From Candidatus Ventricola gallistercoris (GTDB lineage Bacteria > Bacillota > Clostridia > Christensenellales > Aristaeellaceae): 34,438 bases of DNA. Below are positions 30,908 to 34,438 of this stretch, in pieces (position 1 is the stretch's first letter; each line of letters begins with the position of its first letter). The stretch covers positions 1-34,438 of the forward strand of contig DVJV01000184.1 of assembly GCA_018716525.1 (NCBI GenBank), written 5' to 3'. The notes beneath the pieces are model-generated. The model was not told the DNA's origin and searched no databases. It saw only the letters and a list, made by a program, of their open reading frames with translations. The position numbers and the translations under genes are program-made.

Positions 30908-31759
30908 TTAGCGGCGGTCGCCTTCGCTGGTCTCGCTGTCATCGGCCAGCGCCTTGGCGTACTTGCGGCTCATGATGCCCTCGGCGTACAGGTAGGGCGC
31001 GCCGTTGAAGGCCTCCACGACTTTGATATCCTGGTAGGCTTCGTTCTTTTCGATCATGCGCAGCGCGTGATCGAGCTGCGGCTTGGTGTAGCTGAACGGA
31101 TTGCGCTTGAAGTAGTCCACCGGCGTGGGCGCGGGATACGTCTTGCAATTGAAGCGGACCATCTGCGCGATGGTGCGCGGCAGATCCTTCTCATAGACGA
31201 GCATGGCGATCATCGCGTAGTTGTTGGCCATGATCTCGTCGGAGTAGAAGTATTCGTCCTTCTGGCCCACGACGCTGCGGATATCCTGGCAGGATTCCAG
31301 GCTGCGCATCTCCTCGAGCATTTCCGCCAGGAGCGGCTCTTCCTCTTCCAGCGGCTTGCGGGGGGTGAGCTGCACGCAGCGCGTGCGCTCGCGGATGTAA
31401 TCGGCCAGCATCTCGCCGGGCTTCTTTTCGGGCATGGGCTTGGGTTCCGGCTCCGGCTCGCTGGGCGGGAAGGGGTCCTCCACATCGGGCAGCGAATCCA
31501 TGTACTCAAACAGATCCACCGTGCGGCCCTCCTTGGCGGCCTGCTCGGCCAGATCCGCGGCGGTTCCGGCGGCGGCGGCGCTTTTCGCGGTGCCGTCGAT
31601 TACGGCCTGGGCGCGCGCGGCCATATCCACCTTTTCATCCTTGGGGTTGGCGTCCTGCCGGGCCGGGTCGTTGCGGTCGGAAAACTCGCCGGAGATATCC
31701 TCGGGCTTAAGCTCCACTTCCTTGGAAAAACCCGGTTTGCGGCGTCCAAACAAAGACAT
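30908..31759 (-). CDS. Acidic hypothetical protein
   Basis: A 283-residue soluble protein that I do not recognise. The N-terminal half is low complexity and probably disordered: acidic and alanine-rich, with a proline-glutamate run (PPSEPEPEPKPMPEKKP, about residues 98-114). The C-terminal half looks folded and helical, with regularly spaced aromatic residues (KDEYFYSDEIMANNYAMIAMLVYEKDLPRTIAQMVRF, KTYPAPTPVDYFKRNPFSYTKPQLDHALRMI). There is no signal peptide or membrane segment. The start ATG at 31759 is preceded by AAAGGATGACGC; an in-frame ATG three codons upstream is too close to that site. A perfect 7-bp hairpin CACCCGG/CCGGGTG (31777-31798) lies just before the ribosome site and may influence translation. 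Confidence 0.7.
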   Translation of the reverse strand: MSLFGRRKPGFSKEVELKPEDISGEFSDRNDPARQDANPKDEKVDMAARAQAVIDGTAKSAAAAGTAADLAEQAAKEGRTVDLFEYMDSLPDVEDPFPPSEPEPEPKPMPEKKPGEMLADYIRERTRCVQLTPRKPLEEEEPLLAEMLEEMRSLESCQDIRSVVGQKDEYFYSDEIMANNYAMIAMLVYEKDLPRTIAQMVRFNCKTYPAPTPVDYFKRNPFSYTKPQLDHALRMIEKNEAYQDIKVVEAFNGAPYLYAEGIMSRKYAKALADDSETSEGDRR

Positions 31760-31814
31760 ATGCGTCATCCTTTCTCACCCGGTGCGGTGGCCGGGTGCAC
31801 GCGGTATCCACAAC

Positions 31815-31846
31815 GGAAAAACGGGAGGAATCGGCAGATTCCTCCC
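31815..31846 (-). terminator. Terminator after the tungsten oxidoreductase gene
   Basis: On the minus strand GGGAGGAATC (31846-31837) pairs perfectly with GATTCCTCCC (31832-31823) around a 4-base loop, then GTTTTT. It lies 24 bases after the stop. Confidence 0.9.
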
Positions 31847-31869
31847 ATGGGTTCACGAGTGGATGCGGA

Positions 31870-34029
31870 TCAGATCAGGCCCAGCTCCTCGAGCTTGTCG
31901 GCGCAATCGGCCAGGTCGAACTTCTCGAGGGTCTCGCGGGTCGGAATGCCGGTCTCCTTGTTCCAGCCCATGGCCTCGTAGAACATGTCCTTGGCCTTCT
32001 CCATGTCGTCGCGGTCCATCTTGACGGTGCCCTCTTCAAAGGCCTTGAAGTCCGGCTCCTTGTCAAACACCCAGGCCGGGATCGCGTCGTGATCCTGACG
32101 CAGGTTGGTGCTGCCCAGGTTCAGCTTGAAGGACACGGCCGTCATCACGCGCAGCAGGTTGGAGATGCGCTCGGTCTCAAACTCGAGGCTCTCGCGGGTG
32201 TACTCCTCGCCCACCACCGCGCTCATGTACTTGGCGTCCAGATCCAGGTCGCCCTTGTAGCCGCGCTTCTTGGAGGTGGCCAGCGTCATCGGGTACATCC
32301 AGTTGCACAGCGTCGCGGAGTCATGCCACTGCTTGCCGTTGAAGGCCCACTTCGCCAGCTTGACCTTGTTCTCGTTGATGGGCGTGTAAGCCTTGGGGGC
32401 ATCCACGCAGCCCTCGCCGAAGAAGCTCTCCAGCACTGGCTTGATGACCTCGCCGTACGGGGAACCGGAGCGGCAGAAGTTCGTCAGGTGGTGGATCATG
32501 CAGTCGCGGTTGTACATGAGGTTGAACAGCAGGCCGGACTGCCAGGCATCCTCGGAGGAGTGGTGCTTGGGATAGCCGTTGTAGGTGACGTTGGTGTTCT
32601 TGCCGTTGACTTCGTCGTAGTAGTTCTTGCCGGCGGAGTTCTTGGTGGCGTCATCCAGGCCCCAGGCATGGTACAGGTGGTAGGAGCCCTTGCCGATGTC
32701 GCCCCACGCGCCCTTGCCCTCGGCGATCAGGCGGTAGAACTCAAACGCCCAGCGCGGGTCGCCGTTCTTCATCAGGTCCCACGGCACGGCGTTCCACTCT
32801 TCCTCGGTCATGTGCTCCTTGAGGATGCCGTCGGTGTACACACGCCAGAAGTCGGAGTAGAGGTTGCCGTAGTTGCACCACACGCCGTAGTCGTCCTGCG
32901 CGCGGGAGTTGGCGCCGCCCAGGATCATGCCGGCATCGCCCTCGTCCACAAAGTCGTGCGTGCCTTCCGGATAGATGGACTTGCCGGAGATGATCGGCAT
33001 GCAGGTGTTGGAAACATGGGTGGGCAGGTCGTAATCGGCCAGCGGGTCCATGTCGTACTCGGTGTAGCAGCGCACCGGGCAGGAGGAGCAGCCGCCCTGC
33101 TTGACGGTGTACTTCTCGGCCACGGCGCCGAAGTCGAACACGCCCTTGTTGCAGCGCAGCGCGGCCACGTTGATCACGCCGCTGGGCTGCTCGCCGGTGT
33201 CGATGGGGCCGTTGGGCGCCTTATCCCAGGTGACGCCGGGGCCGCCCTGCCAGCGGTTGGCGGGCATGGCGGTGTACTCGGACCAGCTCTGCGGGTTGGT
33301 GGGCACGTTGTGGTTGTTGTTGCCGCCGACCAGATCCTTGATCATGTAGTTGGAGAGCAGGCGCACCTCCATCGGGCGGGCGATCTTCACGGCGCCGGTG
33401 CCGCGGCAGGCGATGCCCTTGACCTTCTTGGAGCCCAGCAGCGCGCCGATGCCGGCGCCGCCGGAGTTGCCGAAGCTGGTGATCAGCGTGGACATGGGCA
33501 CCAGGTTCTCGCCGGCCAGGCCGATGGAAGCCACGTCAAACTCGGGGCCGCAGGCCTTGGAGAGGGCGGCGTTGGTCTCGAAGGTGCCCTTGCCCCACAG
33601 GTCGGCAGCGTCCTCGATGGTGACCTTGTCGTCGTCGATCTTGATGTAGACGGGCTTGTCGCTCTGACCCTCGAGGATCATGGCGTCGTAGCCGGCGTAC
33701 TTGAAGGCGTGCGCGATGTGGCCGCCCATGTGCGCGTCGATGATGGAGTAGCCCTTGGACCAGCAGGACAGAAGCGAAATGTTCATGCGGCCGGAGCAGG
33801 GCACGCCGGAGGCCGTCAGCGGGCCGACGGCGAAGACCGCCTTGGCGTCCGGGCCGAGGGGATCGGTGTCCAGCGGAACTTCGTCCCAGATGACCTTGTA
33901 GCCAAGGCCCATGCCGCCGATGTAGGGCTTATACTTGGGCAGGGTATCCTCGGTGGTGATGGCGCCGGTCGTCAGGTTGACGCGCAGCACGCTTCCGGCC
34001 CAGCCGTTGATGCCATTTTTCACAGACAT
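31870..34029 (-). CDS. YdhV-like aldehyde ferredoxin oxidoreductase family tungsten/molybdenum enzyme
   Basis: A 719-residue oxidoreductase expected to bind a tungsto- or molybdo-bispyranopterin and one [4Fe-4S] cluster. The N-terminus GWAGSVLRVNLTTGAITTED...YIGGMGLGYK, then FAVGPLTASGVPCSGRMN, DAHMGGHIAHAFKYAGYDAMILEG, LAGENLVP and NSGGAGIGALLGSK are AOR-family pterin-binding segments. The cluster cysteines CSSCPVRC lie at 314, 317 and 321. The whole length, including NNNHNVPTNPQSWSEY, DDYGVWCNYG and the end SWVFDKEP-type WVFDKEPDFKAFEEGTVKMDRDDM, closely resembles E. coli YdhV as I remember it. The physiological substrate of that group is unknown. The ATG at 34029 has GGAGG 9 bases upstream. 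The ferredoxin gene precedes it by 27 bp. Confidence 0.9.
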   Translation of the reverse strand: MSVKNGINGWAGSVLRVNLTTGAITTEDTLPKYKPYIGGMGLGYKVIWDEVPLDTDPLGPDAKAVFAVGPLTASGVPCSGRMNISLLSCWSKGYSIIDAHMGGHIAHAFKYAGYDAMILEGQSDKPVYIKIDDDKVTIEDAADLWGKGTFETNAALSKACGPEFDVASIGLAGENLVPMSTLITSFGNSGGAGIGALLGSKKVKGIACRGTGAVKIARPMEVRLLSNYMIKDLVGGNNNHNVPTNPQSWSEYTAMPANRWQGGPGVTWDKAPNGPIDTGEQPSGVINVAALRCNKGVFDFGAVAEKYTVKQGGCSSCPVRCYTEYDMDPLADYDLPTHVSNTCMPIISGKSIYPEGTHDFVDEGDAGMILGGANSRAQDDYGVWCNYGNLYSDFWRVYTDGILKEHMTEEEWNAVPWDLMKNGDPRWAFEFYRLIAEGKGAWGDIGKGSYHLYHAWGLDDATKNSAGKNYYDEVNGKNTNVTYNGYPKHHSSEDAWQSGLLFNLMYNRDCMIHHLTNFCRSGSPYGEVIKPVLESFFGEGCVDAPKAYTPINENKVKLAKWAFNGKQWHDSATLCNWMYPMTLATSKKRGYKGDLDLDAKYMSAVVGEEYTRESLEFETERISNLLRVMTAVSFKLNLGSTNLRQDHDAIPAWVFDKEPDFKAFEEGTVKMDRDDMEKAKDMFYEAMGWNKETGIPTRETLEKFDLADCADKLEELGLI

Positions 34030-34056
34030 TGTCAATTTCCTCCTTCGATCAGTTCA

Positions 34057-34438
34057 TCAGATCGCCTGTGCGGCGGCGGAGACTTCGTCCCACGGGATGA
34101 TGCTCAGCGCGCCGGAGGGGCAGCCCTCCACGCAGGCGCCGCACATCACACACTTGGAGGACTTCTTGGTCACCGGGTTGACGGTGGGCATATGCCACGG
34201 GCAGGCCTCGGTGCAGGCGCCGCAGCCCACGCACTTGTCGGTGTCCACACGGCGGATGCCGTCCTCGCCCGCGTAGATCGCGCCGGCCGGGCAGGCGTTG
34301 CCGCAGGCGGGGTCCGCGCACTGGCGGCAGGTATCCGGGAAGTAGACCCAGTTGTTCTCGGTGTACAGGCCGTTGCCGTTGCGGCTGGAGTACAGGTTGC
34401 GCGTGACCTTGACGCGGGAGATGTAGCTGGAGCAGCAG
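34057..34438 (-). CDS. [4Fe-4S] ferredoxin-type electron transfer subunit (YdhY-like), partial
   Basis: The C-terminal 126 residues of a polyferredoxin, cut by the right edge. Three cysteine groups are visible: CRQCADPACGNACPAG, CVGCGACTEACPW and CVMCGACVEGCPSG. The first, with CxxC-x4-C-x3-CP, is typical of DMSO-reductase-chain-B-like subunits, which usually hold four clusters; CSSY at the edge may belong to a further group. It ends WDEVSAAAQAI, with a TGA TGA double stop, and the oxidoreductase starts 27 bp later. The pairing ferredoxin-then-oxidoreductase matches YdhY-YdhV in enterobacteria and similar pairs such as BamC-BamB, so it most likely exchanges electrons with that enzyme. Confidence 0.88.
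   Translation of the reverse strand, partial: CCSSYISRVKVTRNLYSSRNGNGLYTENNWVYFPDTCRQCADPACGNACPAGAIYAGEDGIRRVDTDKCVGCGACTEACPWHMPTVNPVTKKSSKCVMCGACVEGCPSGALSIIPWDEVSAAAQAI

Overview
The window is chromosomal DNA from a GC-rich Gram-positive bacterium. Evidence: strong GGAGG-type ribosome binding sites, TTGACA-N17-TATAAT-type promoters, Rho-independent terminators, a transketolase split into two adjacent genes, the rimO-pgsA-cinA-recA cluster and a BmrCD/YheHI-like ABC pair. Together these suggest Bacillota, class Clostridia, perhaps an uncultured gut lineage. That placement is inference; there is no rRNA and I see no tRNA. Both window edges cut genes (metN on the left, a ferredoxin on the right).

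Layout. 1-4 kb: metN (partial, -), an M20D amidohydrolase (+), a small membrane protein (+), then a convergent FadR-type regulator and trmO pair (-). 4.1-6.0 kb: both transketolase halves behind a consensus promoter. 6.0-9.2 kb: a replication region with dnaN and recF but no dnaA, yaaA or gyrB. DnaA-box-like sequences cluster on both sides of dnaN-recF; the cluster after recF is dense enough to be a candidate oriC. 9.2-15.8 kb: a run of + strand genes for a DUF5711-like membrane-anchored protein, a CvpA-like protein, a 57-residue Cys/His protein, two membrane proteins (the larger one GT-C-like with a tandem N-terminal duplication), a small conserved protein and a CCA-adding-type nucleotidyltransferase with HD domain. 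16.0-18.2 kb: an orphan hybrid histidine kinase. 18.4-19.2 kb: a metallo-beta-lactamase-fold hydrolase (-).

19.4-25.8 kb looks like a drug-response island. An ABC-F protein (-) sits behind a roughly 450-nt leader with an internal terminator, and divergent from it is a MarR regulator followed by two overlapping ABC half-transporter genes (+) with complementary degenerate ATP sites. 26.0-30.4 kb is the recA, cinA, pgsA and rimO cluster (-). 30.9-34.4 kb holds an acidic hypothetical protein and a YdhV-like tungsten oxidoreductase with its [4Fe-4S] partner (-).

Four copies of a roughly 200-bp dispersed repeat lie between genes (about 14.0, 18.3, 25.9 and 30.7 kb). Full copies have TGTC(A/G)AAAAA-like inverted ends and a chain of internal hairpins whose stems show compensatory changes between copies. 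All copies sit beside GC-rich hairpins at gene 3' ends. This repeat, the DnaA-box clusters around dnaN-recF, and the ABC-F leader attenuator are the most interesting signals here.
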